A stretch of 7,368 bases of DNA from an uncultured Prevotellaceae bacterium (GCA_945983195.1 CAMFSS010000098.1:1-7368); one strand, 5' to 3'; positions 1-5,929 are shown, numbered from the stretch's first letter. The notes: generated from the sequence alone by a model not told the origin. Numbers and translations are program-made.

Positions 1-922
1 GGGCAAAGATCTCAGCTAATTCGGAACCACGCAGTAACTGTGTTATTCTACCATAATGCCCCTCAACCAGTAGCTTTGGTGCATTCTTTTCAATGTAGGG
101 CATAAAGTTTCCATAACTCTTGTGTATTAAATGATGGTCAAATCGGAATGGATTAATTGTATCACGTTCCTTTGCATTAGGATGGTTAAGAAACAGATAA
201 CCTTCTCGAAAGGCTACATATTTCCAAGGGATGTAAAATATTCCTTCATATTCAACCGGCTTGTCGATGCGCTTGACAGAATTGCCAAGTTTTAAGTTCG
301 CACGAGTTGCTTCATTCAGAAACACTGAGAGGTCAGTAGCGGGTTCAAAAACAAAATTCGGCCCCGTCTTATAGTATTTACCGCTATCCTTTTTTATCGT
401 AAATGTCCGCTCAATTGTTGCAAGCACACTATCGGGAATGGAAGGAATACGAACAGACTCAAGCTTGTAGCTCAAGTAATAGATACACCCCTGCACTACT
501 GAAAATCTTGATGCCTTAACGTCTTTGGCTATAATGAAGTCTTCAGTAGAGACCTTAGGAGATGAGCGTTTGAGTCTTGCAAGCAAGGCTTCGCGCTCGC
601 TCATCTTCTCTTCATAGACAAACCTATTTCCTCGTTCACTATATTGCCGGCTCGATGCGTCGAAGTGTTGCTCTTTGCAATACTTTTGTGCTTTGTCTCG
701 CTCCATAATGGACGCGATAGGGAAATCTGTATCTGGATATATATCCTTTTCTATCACCTCTTTACAAAATTGTCGTCTTAGCTCATCAGTTGATATAGAT
801 GCAAGACAATCCTTAGAGTTATATCTTTCACGAGGTTTTAGTAAGGAAAGATACCTTACAAAGTTAGAAACTGCTTCGGAAGTCTTGATTGGTGCGAAAG
901 TGTAGAGTGGTAGTCTTGACAT
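1..922 (-). CDS. Unrecognised protein, C-terminus cut off by the window edge
   Basis: I do not recognise this protein. The minus strand is open for 307 codons from ATG at 922-920 (MSRLPLYTFAPIKTSEAV) to the window edge, and I translated it throughout without meeting a stop. An in-frame TGA lies upstream with no other ATG between, so the start is well supported. No signal peptide or membrane segment is visible, so it is probably cytoplasmic. Residues about 35-125 are charged and probably helical (for example EEKMSEREALLARLKRSS). The later part has many aromatic residues and short strand-like stretches (GIFYIPWKYVAFREGYLFL), followed by DHHLIHKSYGNFMPYIEK. Its start lies 23 bases after the possible small gene at 946-1050 and 170 bases after the DUF4268 gene, all on one strand, so it may be the last visible gene of that operon. 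Base composition is moderately AT-rich (26 G+C in the 60 bases 241-300). Function unknown. That it is coding is fairly certain. Confidence 0.8.
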   Translation of the reverse strand, partial: MSRLPLYTFAPIKTSEAVSNFVRYLSLLKPRERYNSKDCLASISTDELRRQFCKEVIEKDIYPDTDFPIASIMERDKAQKYCKEQHFDASSRQYSERGNRFVYEEKMSEREALLARLKRSSPKVSTEDFIIAKDVKASRFSVVQGCIYYLSYKLESVRIPSIPDSVLATIERTFTIKKDSGKYYKTGPNFVFEPATDLSVFLNEATRANLKLGNSVKRIDKPVEYEGIFYIPWKYVAFREGYLFLNHPNAKERDTINPFRFDHHLIHKSYGNFMPYIEKNAPKLLVEGHYGRITQLLRGSELAEIFA

Positions 923-945
923 GGATAGGGTGATGTATAATTTGG

Positions 946-1050
946 TTAATAATCATCAGATTGATTCGAAGAATTAATATCGTTTTTTGTGAATTGGAGG
1001 CCTCTTGGTTCCAGTTGTAGTAGTTGCAATGTCAGTCGCCACTGATCCAC
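946..1050 (-). CDS. Possible small protein of 34 residues with a strong ribosome site
   Basis: A short reading frame starts at GTG (1050-1048) and stops at TAA (948-946). Translated with Met for GTG it begins MDQWRLTLQLLQLEPRGLQF and ends in a polar tail, NSSNQSDDY. The case for a gene is its position: AAAAGGAG lies seven bases before the GTG, it begins 42 bases after the DUF4268 stop, and it ends 23 bases before the next ATG, all on the same strand. The Leu/Gln-rich first half could form an amphipathic helix. There is no signal peptide. Against it are the short length, the GTG start, and the low reliance of Bacteroidota on Shine-Dalgarno sites. It could instead be a leader peptide for the downstream gene or a chance frame. 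I know of no family for it. Confidence 0.35.
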   Translation of the reverse strand: MDQWRLTLQLLQLEPRGLQFTKNDINSSNQSDDY

Positions 1051-1057
1051 AAGCGTA

Positions 1058-1065
1058 CTCCTTTT
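1058..1065 (-). promoter_or_regulatory. Shine-Dalgarno AAAAGGAG before the small ORF
   Basis: Read on the minus strand, AAAAGGAG sits seven bases upstream of the GTG at 1050. It is the best Shine-Dalgarno match noticed in the window and is the reason for choosing this start for the 34-residue frame. The other genes here have weak or no such site, apart from AGAGG before the helicase. Confidence 0.4.
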
Positions 1066-1092
1066 GTTAGAGTAGTTCTGGGTAATTCATAA

Positions 1093-2010
1093 TTATAGAT
1101 ATTTCTTAATAATTGATTTAAGAAGAATTGCATTTTCGCAATACCACTTAAAAACATCTTGCCACGAATCTTCGTTGTCAAAATCCAAAGGCTTAGTGAG
1201 ATAGAAACGAGCAGCTTTATTTGCTTCTTTCCAAACTACATAGCCTTCGAGCTTCGCTTCAATTGCATCCTTATCGCTAGTAAGCGTGCGGTAGAAATCT
1301 TTATTGTCACTGATATATATACCAATTGTTGCTTCTCTTTTCTGTCGCTTTGCTTCAAGGCAGATGTGGCAAACACTTGTGCCAATGGCAATGTCATACC
1401 AGTTTTGAGCTTGTGCAGTCCTTAGATTGAAAATATCAGCAAATTTTTGATATTTGCAGGCATACTCATTGAATGCTTGCCAATATTTGAGTTGTTGTGA
1501 ACCAATAGAAGTGAGTTCTGCTGTTTGTTTCACTGTTTTACCCCAATCGTTAGGGCGTTCAACGATATTGAATTTTGGAGCAGGATTTGAATCACCGATT
1601 TTCCAAAGCTCAATTTCAAGCAGATAAAAACCGATTTCGTTATCAGTGTGAGCATTTAGCCATTCAATAGCTGGTCTATGTTCATCACGAGCCTTCTTAA
1701 CAATCCAAATAATAATCGATGCATCTTTACCCGATGCGTAAGTTATCAGTTTGCCAAGGTGGTCGTGATTTGTGTCTTCAAGCTGATTTTCGATAATGAT
1801 TGTGCGGTCGGTACTTTCTTCTTTAGCAAAAATATCAAGAGAGAAACTACCAACAGGCGATTCTCTTTCTTCAAGAACGATATCAATACCAATTGTTTCA
1901 CTAAGAAGAGCTAAGTTGTCTTCTTTTGCGAGCCATGGAGTGAAATCTTTAGCCTCATTAGGCCAAATTTCACGTAGGTCTTTTATCTGTTTTAGCTTGT
2001 CAAGTTTCAT
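1093..2010 (-). CDS. DUF4268 protein with N-terminal PD-(D/E)XK nuclease-like domain
   Basis: 305 residues from ATG at 2010-2008. The order is typical of a widespread family annotated only as DUF4268. The conserved opening EIWPNEAKDFTPWL is at residues 14-27. A nuclease-like core follows: D59 in SLDIFAKE, E74-N-Q76 in IIIENQLEDTNHDHLGKL, and Y91. The family segment WLNAHTDNEIGFYLLEIELW is at about 117-136, and the DUF4268 region proper is at about 170-303. The core matches the PD-(D/E)XK fold (strand with Asp, then E-x-K), but Lys is Gln here, so cleavage activity cannot be assumed. It has no signal peptide or membrane segment and is presumably cytoplasmic and DNA-directed. It stands 451 bases after the other nuclease-like gene and leads a possible operon with the 34-residue frame and the unknown gene. 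A role in DNA defence or repair is inference; the family assignment is firm. Confidence 0.88.
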   Translation of the reverse strand: MKLDKLKQIKDLREIWPNEAKDFTPWLAKEDNLALLSETIGIDIVLEERESPVGSFSLDIFAKEESTDRTIIIENQLEDTNHDHLGKLITYASGKDASIIIWIVKKARDEHRPAIEWLNAHTDNEIGFYLLEIELWKIGDSNPAPKFNIVERPNDWGKTVKQTAELTSIGSQQLKYWQAFNEYACKYQKFADIFNLRTAQAQNWYDIAIGTSVCHICLEAKRQKREATIGIYISDNKDFYRTLTSDKDAIEAKLEGYVVWKEANKAARFYLTKPLDFDNEDSWQDVFKWYCENAILLKSIIKKYL

Positions 2011-2137
2011 GTTATAATATTGCTATCGTTAGTTCAATTATTATATGTCTTAAGAATGGTGATTAGCGAAGATAGTTGTAACGTTATTGTGAGAAATAAC
2101 AAAAAATTATGAGCAATTATCGCTATGACACCTTGAA

Positions 2138-2145
2138 CAAAGTTA
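2138..2145 (-). promoter_or_regulatory. Bacteroidetes -7 box facing the DUF4268 gene
   Basis: The minus strand reads TAACTTTG, an exact match to the Bacteroidetes -7 consensus TAnnTTTG. The expected -33 TTTG is only partly matched (TCTG at 2167-2164, 18 bases away). If used, it would give a leader of roughly 120 bases before the ATG at 2010. The surrounding bases are almost the same as those at the helicase promoter (ACAAAGTTACGGAATT here, ACAAAGTTACGCAATT there), which supports a real element. Confidence 0.5.
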
Positions 2146-2253
2146 CGGAATTATTTTGAATGGCAGATGATTTATGCATGTTTTTTGATGACGGAATGGG
2201 AAAAATTTGTGGAATAAGATAATGGAGGCGACAATGCCGCGTTTAATACTATT

Positions 2254-2284
2254 GGGGGCTAATGGGGCTGATGGGGCTGATGGG
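2254..2284 (+). repeat. 9-base tandem repeat (GGGGCTRAT) with G-quadruplex pattern
   Basis: Three copies of a nine-base unit, GGGGCTAAT then GGGGCTGAT twice, lie at 2255-2281, followed by GGG. This gives four G-runs of at least three (5, 4, 4 and 3 G) separated by exactly five bases each, which meets the usual pattern for an intramolecular G-quadruplex on the plus strand. For the minus-strand genes around it the G-rich strand is the template, and any transcript would carry the C-rich version. Such short tandem repeats can also vary in copy number by slippage. Folding and function are inference; the repeat is directly visible. Confidence 0.75.
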
Positions 2285-2461
2285 CGGTTCTATTTCAATC
2301 GAGTATTTTTAAATCGGCTTGGGTATTTGAACTTGTTGGTCTCGCATTAATATGTAGTGTTAGGGAATAAGACTTTCTGTCGAGTCATTTGGCTTGATTC
2401 TTCGAAAAGCGAAGCGTCACGCGTTGATGGCAGGATAGAGAGACGGTGGGGCGGAACGGGG

Positions 2462-3778
2462 CTATAAATATCCTAATTTCTTTGCGGCATTGTAGAACGC
2501 TTTACATCTTTCAGCTCCTTTTCGAGTGCTATTCCAAGCGATAAAGTTGGCTGTAGATTTAGAGGGATGAATATCACATTCAGATAGAATTTCATCAACC
2601 ATAGCTTTTTGTTCGTCAGTCGCTTGATTCTCGCAATAAAAGCCCCAATATGGTTCGCCGTTATTGTCAGAGCCACACCAACAACCTACCCAAACACCTT
2701 TAATTTTGATGCCAAATGATTTCTGGACTTCGCGCTCCAAGGAGCTAAACTCAGGTTTCAGTTCGTGATACCATTCGTCAATCAGTTTTTTTGAAAGTTG
2801 TAGTTTCATTTTAGCCATGACATTCTGGATTTCGCTCAATTCTTTGGATTTCTCATTTAGAATATTCCATTGAGCTATAGATGATGAACTTTCAGGAAAT
2901 AATGATTCCCTAATTATATTTTGTATATCCATAATAAGATGATTATTTATGCGTATGTCGAATAATCCTTTTGTGAAATCGGCAAATTGATGAATTGCAG
3001 ACCTAAGAATAGTTTGTTTCGGGTCGATAATTTGCTCAATATCAAGAAGCCAGTCGGATAATTGGGATTGTATTACCACCGACCGCGAAAAAACTGAAGA
3101 ACGCAAATCCTTACAATCTTGACAATGAGTTTTTTCTTCCTGATTTAATACACGAGCTTTATCATCACACCAACAATTATATTGGTCGGAGTGGGCACAT
3201 TTGCGCGAGTAATTAGGTGATGTAAGACCATCAGGCGGACATTTCAACACAGAAGGACGAAGATTCTCCAAAAGATTGGGATTGAAATATTGAGGAAGAA
3301 TAATTAAGAAAATGTCGTGATAGTTCAATCCATATCTTATATGAGTATCCTCGATGTATCTTCCCAGTTGGTTCCTCTGAAAAGGAGCGTTCATCATTTT
3401 GTTCTCTATTATGACGGCATAGTCATTATCGATGATGTGAACATCTATGTGTGATTTTTCGGGTGTAATACGAGGCTTTTTAATGCGAGATTTATTTAAT
3501 CCGACGAGTGAGAGAAATCTCTCAACAAAAGACTCAAGAATTATATATTTGCCATTTTCAGTGTAATTGAGAATGATTGAAAGGAATTTACTCGTATGTG
3601 GCTCGATAGTAGGGACAATATCAAGTAAATTAAACTGATACAACGGCTTATTTTCAGGTTTGTCTTTTAGCTTTTCACATTCCGACGCAATCTCAAGTAA
3701 TTGCTTGATGGCATTTACTTTAAGCCTTGAAATTGAATTTGAAAATTCAATCAGCAATTTAATAGATTGTTCGGTCAT
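2462..3778 (-). CDS. Orphan PD-(D/E)XK nuclease superfamily protein with Cys-rich insert
   Basis: 438 residues from ATG at 3778-3776, with no signal peptide. Residues 1-40 look helical. The nuclease-like core has E59 in TIEPHTSKFLSIIL, D112 in HIDVHIID, and an intact E125-N-K127 in YAVIIENKMMN, followed by Q134 and QLGRY (137-141). This is the E...D...E-x-K...Q-xxx-Y arrangement of PD-(D/E)XK proteins of the PDDEXK_4-like kind. Residues 180-222 are unusual: C180, C194, H196, C202, C204, H218, C219 and C222, which could bind zinc. The C-terminal part (about 320-438) has a second CWC (366-368) and an aromatic stretch, GEPYWGFYCEN. No methylase or specificity subunit is adjacent, so it is not an evident restriction-modification gene. 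It begins 56 bases after the helicase stop, and I see no promoter between, so read-through from the helicase is possible. The stretch is strongly AT-rich (14 G+C in 2881-2940), unlike the helicase. A DNA-defence role is inference. Confidence 0.85.
   Translation of the reverse strand: MTEQSIKLLIEFSNSISRLKVNAIKQLLEIASECEKLKDKPENKPLYQFNLLDIVPTIEPHTSKFLSIILNYTENGKYIILESFVERFLSLVGLNKSRIKKPRITPEKSHIDVHIIDNDYAVIIENKMMNAPFQRNQLGRYIEDTHIRYGLNYHDIFLIILPQYFNPNLLENLRPSVLKCPPDGLTSPNYSRKCAHSDQYNCWCDDKARVLNQEEKTHCQDCKDLRSSVFSRSVVIQSQLSDWLLDIEQIIDPKQTILRSAIHQFADFTKGLFDIRINNHLIMDIQNIIRESLFPESSSSIAQWNILNEKSKELSEIQNVMAKMKLQLSKKLIDEWYHELKPEFSSLEREVQKSFGIKIKGVWVGCWCGSDNNGEPYWGFYCENQATDEQKAMVDEILSECDIHPSKSTANFIAWNSTRKGAERCKAFYNAAKKLGYL
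3732..3751. repeat. Perfect 9+9 inverted repeat in the 5' end of the nuclease gene
   Basis: ATTGAATTT and AAATTCAAT are exact reverse complements separated by two bases, about 28-47 bases into the coding sequence of the nuclease-like gene. In RNA it could form an eight-pair stem with a four-base loop, close enough to the start codon to affect translation. As DNA it could be a protein-binding site. It may also be chance in AT-rich sequence coding for IEFSNSIS. Confidence 0.5.
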
Positions 3779-3834
3779 AATATTTCAGTTCCCGTTGTTA
3801 ATTTGTTGGCTAATTTCTTAACAATCATCTGGGG

Positions 3835-5160
3835 CTAATGGATGGGGGTGATGCGGACGCGCTTGTTCTTGATTTTCAGGCGGGTGATGCGGGATAATAT
3901 ATCATCGACTTTTGCGCGCGGGACGGCTACAATGGCGTAGTGGTCGTGGAGCGAGATTGTGCCGATTTCCTGCACTGTGATGCCGCCATTGTTGGCGATG
4001 AAGCCTACGATATCGCCACGGGAGATTTTCTCTTTTTTGCCGGCGTTGAAATGGATTGATGCTACTTGTGATTTCAGCTCAGCCGAAGTATTGTCGTTAT
4101 CGAGTGTCAGTTCGTCATTGAATGTGATGAATTCGGGCACTTTTTCATCGGGAGCGAGCAGCACATATACATTGCCGTTGGCTGCTACGCGGGCTGTGCG
4201 GCCGTTGCGGTGTGTGTAGATTTCGCGTGACTGCGGCAGATGGTAGTGAATGATGCTTATGACATCGGCAATGTCGAGACCGCGTGCACCGAGGTCGGTG
4301 GTGACGAGCACAAGATTTGTGCCATTGTTGAAAAGGGTGATAGCAACCTCGCGCTCCTGCTGGTCGAGGCCTCCGTGATAAAGGCCTGCCGATACACCTT
4401 TCTGCACAAGGAAGCCGTGTATGCGTTCAGCGGACTCGCGGTGATTGGCAAAAATGATGGTACGCCCCGGGCTGATTGATTGCAGCAGCGATAGGGCGGC
4501 TTGGAGTTTGTCCTTGGCATCGGAGCGTACGCTCCACACAGTGAGGCGGCTGTCGAGTTCTTTCTTGTCGGCAAGGAAATTGACGATACGCTCGCGATGA
4601 AGACGCAGAAATGCAGGAAATTCATCAATCATGGTTGCCGATGTGAGGATGCGGCGGGCGATATTGGGCATACGGCGGAGGATGCGCTGCATTTCATCGT
4701 GAAAACCAAGTTCGAGCGACTTGTCGAACTCGTCGAGAACAAGGAGTCGGGTAGAATAAACGTCGATGTGGTTGCGGTTGATGTGGTCGAGCAGGCGACC
4801 CGGAGTGCTGACAATGATTGAAGGCACTACGGCGAGCGACTGCCGCTCGTAAGCCACACTGTGACCTCCGTAGCAGCACGTCACCTTGTGCTGTGAGGCA
4901 ATGGCGCGCACAATTCTGTCGATTTGGATTACAAGTTCGCGCGATGGTGCGATAATCACTGCTTGTAGCTTTCCGTTGGGCTGGTGCAACTCCTTGAGCA
5001 ACGGAATGAGAAATGCAAGCGTTTTTCCTGACCCGGTGGGTGACAGGAGCACTATGTCGCCTTGTTCGGCAGAGCTGTTGATCATAGCGCGCTGCATTTC
5101 GTTGAGGCTTTCAATCCCCAATCTCTCCTTGATATTCGATAGAATCTCCTTTTCTTTCAC
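3835..5160 (-). CDS. dbpA: DEAD-box ATP-dependent RNA helicase, DbpA type
   Basis: 441 residues. It unwinds RNA using ATP in the cytoplasm; DbpA proteins act on 23S rRNA during large-subunit assembly through a C-terminal RNA-binding domain. The motifs are complete: Q23 of the Q motif, SPTGSGKT (40-47), APSREL (71-76), STPGR (118-122), DEFD (143-146, in place of DEAD), SAT (174-176), IIFAN (235-239), TTDLGARGLDI (287-297) and HRNGRTAR (317-324). Residues about 380-441 (GDIVGFIANNGGITVQEIG onward, ending RITPIH) fit the DbpA RNA-binding domain, which separates it from RhlE or SrmB. The start is GTG at 5160-5158: the next in-frame upstream codons are ATT and ATA and then a TAA stop, and AGAGG lies eight bases before the GTG. 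It has its own promoter at 5186-5216. Base composition is higher in G+C (35 of 60 in 4381-4440). The symbol rests on domain layout; orthology to E. coli DbpA is not proven. Confidence 0.92.
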   Translation of the reverse strand: MKEKEILSNIKERLGIESLNEMQRAMINSSAEQGDIVLLSPTGSGKTLAFLIPLLKELHQPNGKLQAVIIAPSRELVIQIDRIVRAIASQHKVTCCYGGHSVAYERQSLAVVPSIIVSTPGRLLDHINRNHIDVYSTRLLVLDEFDKSLELGFHDEMQRILRRMPNIARRILTSATMIDEFPAFLRLHRERIVNFLADKKELDSRLTVWSVRSDAKDKLQAALSLLQSISPGRTIIFANHRESAERIHGFLVQKGVSAGLYHGGLDQQEREVAITLFNNGTNLVLVTTDLGARGLDIADVISIIHYHLPQSREIYTHRNGRTARVAANGNVYVLLAPDEKVPEFITFNDELTLDNDNTSAELKSQVASIHFNAGKKEKISRGDIVGFIANNGGITVQEIGTISLHDHYAIVAVPRAKVDDILSRITRLKIKNKRVRITPIH

Positions 5161-5185
5161 AATTATAACCTCTTAATTCAGGGTA

Positions 5186-5216
5186 CAAAGTTACGCAATT
5201 CCCTTGATATTACAAA
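5186..5216 (-). promoter_or_regulatory. Promoter of the helicase gene (-33 and -7 boxes)
   Basis: On the minus strand TTTG (5216-5213) and TAACTTTG (5193-5186) are separated by 19 bases. Both match the Bacteroidetes consensus TTTG / TAnnTTTG at about the usual spacing. Transcription would start near 5180, about 20 bases before the GTG at 5160. The -33 box lies inside the T-tract of the upstream terminator. Confidence 0.75.
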
Positions 5217-5254
5217 AAGGCGGAGCAACGTGCCCATGATGCACGATGCTCCGC
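5214..5254 (-). terminator. Intrinsic terminator after the DJ-1 family gene
   Basis: GCGGAGCA pairs with TGCTCCGC and CGTGC with GCACG across one A/A mismatch (5220-5254), around a seven-base loop at 5234-5240. On the minus strand the stem is followed at once by CTTTTT, the T-tract expected of a Rho-independent terminator. It lies 24 bases past the DJ-1 stop and upstream of the helicase gene, separating the two transcripts. Confidence 0.85.
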
Positions 5255-5277
5255 TGATATTTTGTGATGTTGCGCAA

Positions 5278-5853
5278 TCAGAAGAAGAACGGCTGTGGAG
5301 TGGAATAGAGGAGCATACCTTCAGCCACGTTGCGCGACGCATCTTCACCCTTGCTCTTGGCAACAATAGCAAGTCCGAATCCGGTGGCAGCGGCCGGACC
5401 ATTCGCCGTGATTACGTTTCCGTCGATTGCTACCGGCTTCTCGCTAAGTTTTGCATTGCTGAGAGCCTGCTCAAATCCCGGATAGCAAGTGGCTCGCTTA
5501 CCATCGAGAACGCCGAGTGGAGCGAGAACAACAGCAGGAGAAGCGCAAATGGCAGCAATGTTGCCGCCCTTGGCATTTTGGGCTTTCAGCAACTCGCGAA
5601 GCTCGCTCTTTGCTGCAAGATTCAAAGCACCGGGCATACCTCCAGGAAGAATGAGCCATTCAGCCGCAGAGAAGTCGACTTGGGCAAACGTAGTGTCGGC
5701 TTCAACGGTGATGCCGTGTGCGCCGGTGACGCTTGTGGTGTCGGTGATTGACACAGTGACTATTTCCATTTCAGCACGACGCAAAATGTCGACTACAGAT
5801 AAAGCCTCAATTTCCTCAAATCCATCGGCGAGAAATAAAAATGATGTGTTCAT
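5278..5853 (-). CDS. DJ-1/PfpI family protein (YajL/ThiJ-like)
   Basis: 191 residues from ATG at 5853-5851, the normal length for the single-domain DJ-1 group. The fold's landmarks are present: DGFEEIEA (10-17) with the conserved Glu near the active site, LILPGGMPGA (67-76), the nucleophile elbow AAICASPAVVLAPLG (100-114) with C103 as the reactive cysteine, TCYPGFE (122-128), and NGPAAATGFGLAIV (151-164). Members of this group have been reported as chaperones and as glyoxalase or deglycase-type enzymes acting on methylglyoxal damage. Which activity applies cannot be told from sequence. It has no signal peptide, so it is cytoplasmic. It appears to be transcribed alone, from a promoter in the divergent region shared with apbE to the terminator at 5214-5254. 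It ends in PQPFFF. Family assignment is firm, exact role open. Confidence 0.92.
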   Translation of the reverse strand: MNTSFLFLADGFEEIEALSVVDILRRAEMEIVTVSITDTTSVTGAHGITVEADTTFAQVDFSAAEWLILPGGMPGALNLAAKSELRELLKAQNAKGGNIAAICASPAVVLAPLGVLDGKRATCYPGFEQALSNAKLSEKPVAIDGNVITANGPAAATGFGLAIVAKSKGEDASRNVAEGMLLYSTPQPFFF

Positions 5854-5929
5854 AGATAATAACGTTTTTTGGGGTTAATAAAATTGTCATGTCGTTAGTA
5901 TTGTTGACATATAGTATCAAACAACATTA

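Larger units (their letters stand above)
2011..2461. other. Long non-coding gap between the two nuclease-like genes
   Basis: These 451 bases separate two genes on the minus strand and contain no convincing gene. They hold a TAnnTTTG box facing the DUF4268 gene (2138-2145), a G-run repeat (2254-2284) and a region able to fold in two nested stems (2064-2125). There is also a small hairpin, CTTCG/CGAAG, at 2400-2414; it is not followed by a T-tract on either strand, so it is not called a terminator. The rest, including 2161-2253 and 2285-2399, shows nothing I can name. The length of the gap argues that the DUF4268 gene has its own promoter and is not simply read through from the upstream gene. 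Confidence 0.6.

Noticed and set aside
675..905. Plus-strand frame of 76 residues
   Set aside because: It lies wholly antisense to the uninterrupted minus-strand frame at 1-922, whose translation looks far more protein-like; the plus-strand product is a shadow.
993..1070. Plus-strand reading GLLVPVVVVAMSVATDPQ between the two left genes
   Set aside because: It has no start codon after the upstream stop except an internal ATG, no ribosome site, and is antisense to the better-supported minus-strand small frame.
2222..2350. Plus-strand frame of 42 residues with a GANGADGADG stretch
   Set aside because: The Gly/Ala/Asp part is only the translation of the nine-base DNA repeat. No ribosome site or promoter was seen, and nothing else supports coding.
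2400..2414. CTTCG/CGAAG hairpin downstream of the nuclease-like gene as a terminator
   Set aside because: The stem has only five pairs and there is no T-tract after it on the minus strand.
2255..3841. 11-base direct repeat GGGGCTAATGG at 2255-2265 and 3831-3841 flanking the nuclease-like gene, as an insertion footprint
   Set aside because: In about 7.4 kb several 11-base repeat pairs are expected by chance, the second copy includes the helicase stop codon, and no transposase or terminal inverted repeats are present.
4240..4821. Several frames of 60-120 residues on both strands within the helicase gene
   Set aside because: They overlap the continuous helicase frame with complete motifs and reflect its high G+C content; none resembles a known protein.
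5230..5751. Plus-strand frame of 173 residues opposite the DJ-1 gene
   Set aside because: It is antisense to a full-length DJ-1 family gene with all landmarks and includes the terminator hairpin, so it is a shadow.
5904..5909. TTGACA resembling an E. coli -35 box
   Set aside because: No TATAAT-like box lies at the right distance, and Bacteroidota use TTTG/TAnnTTTG promoters instead.
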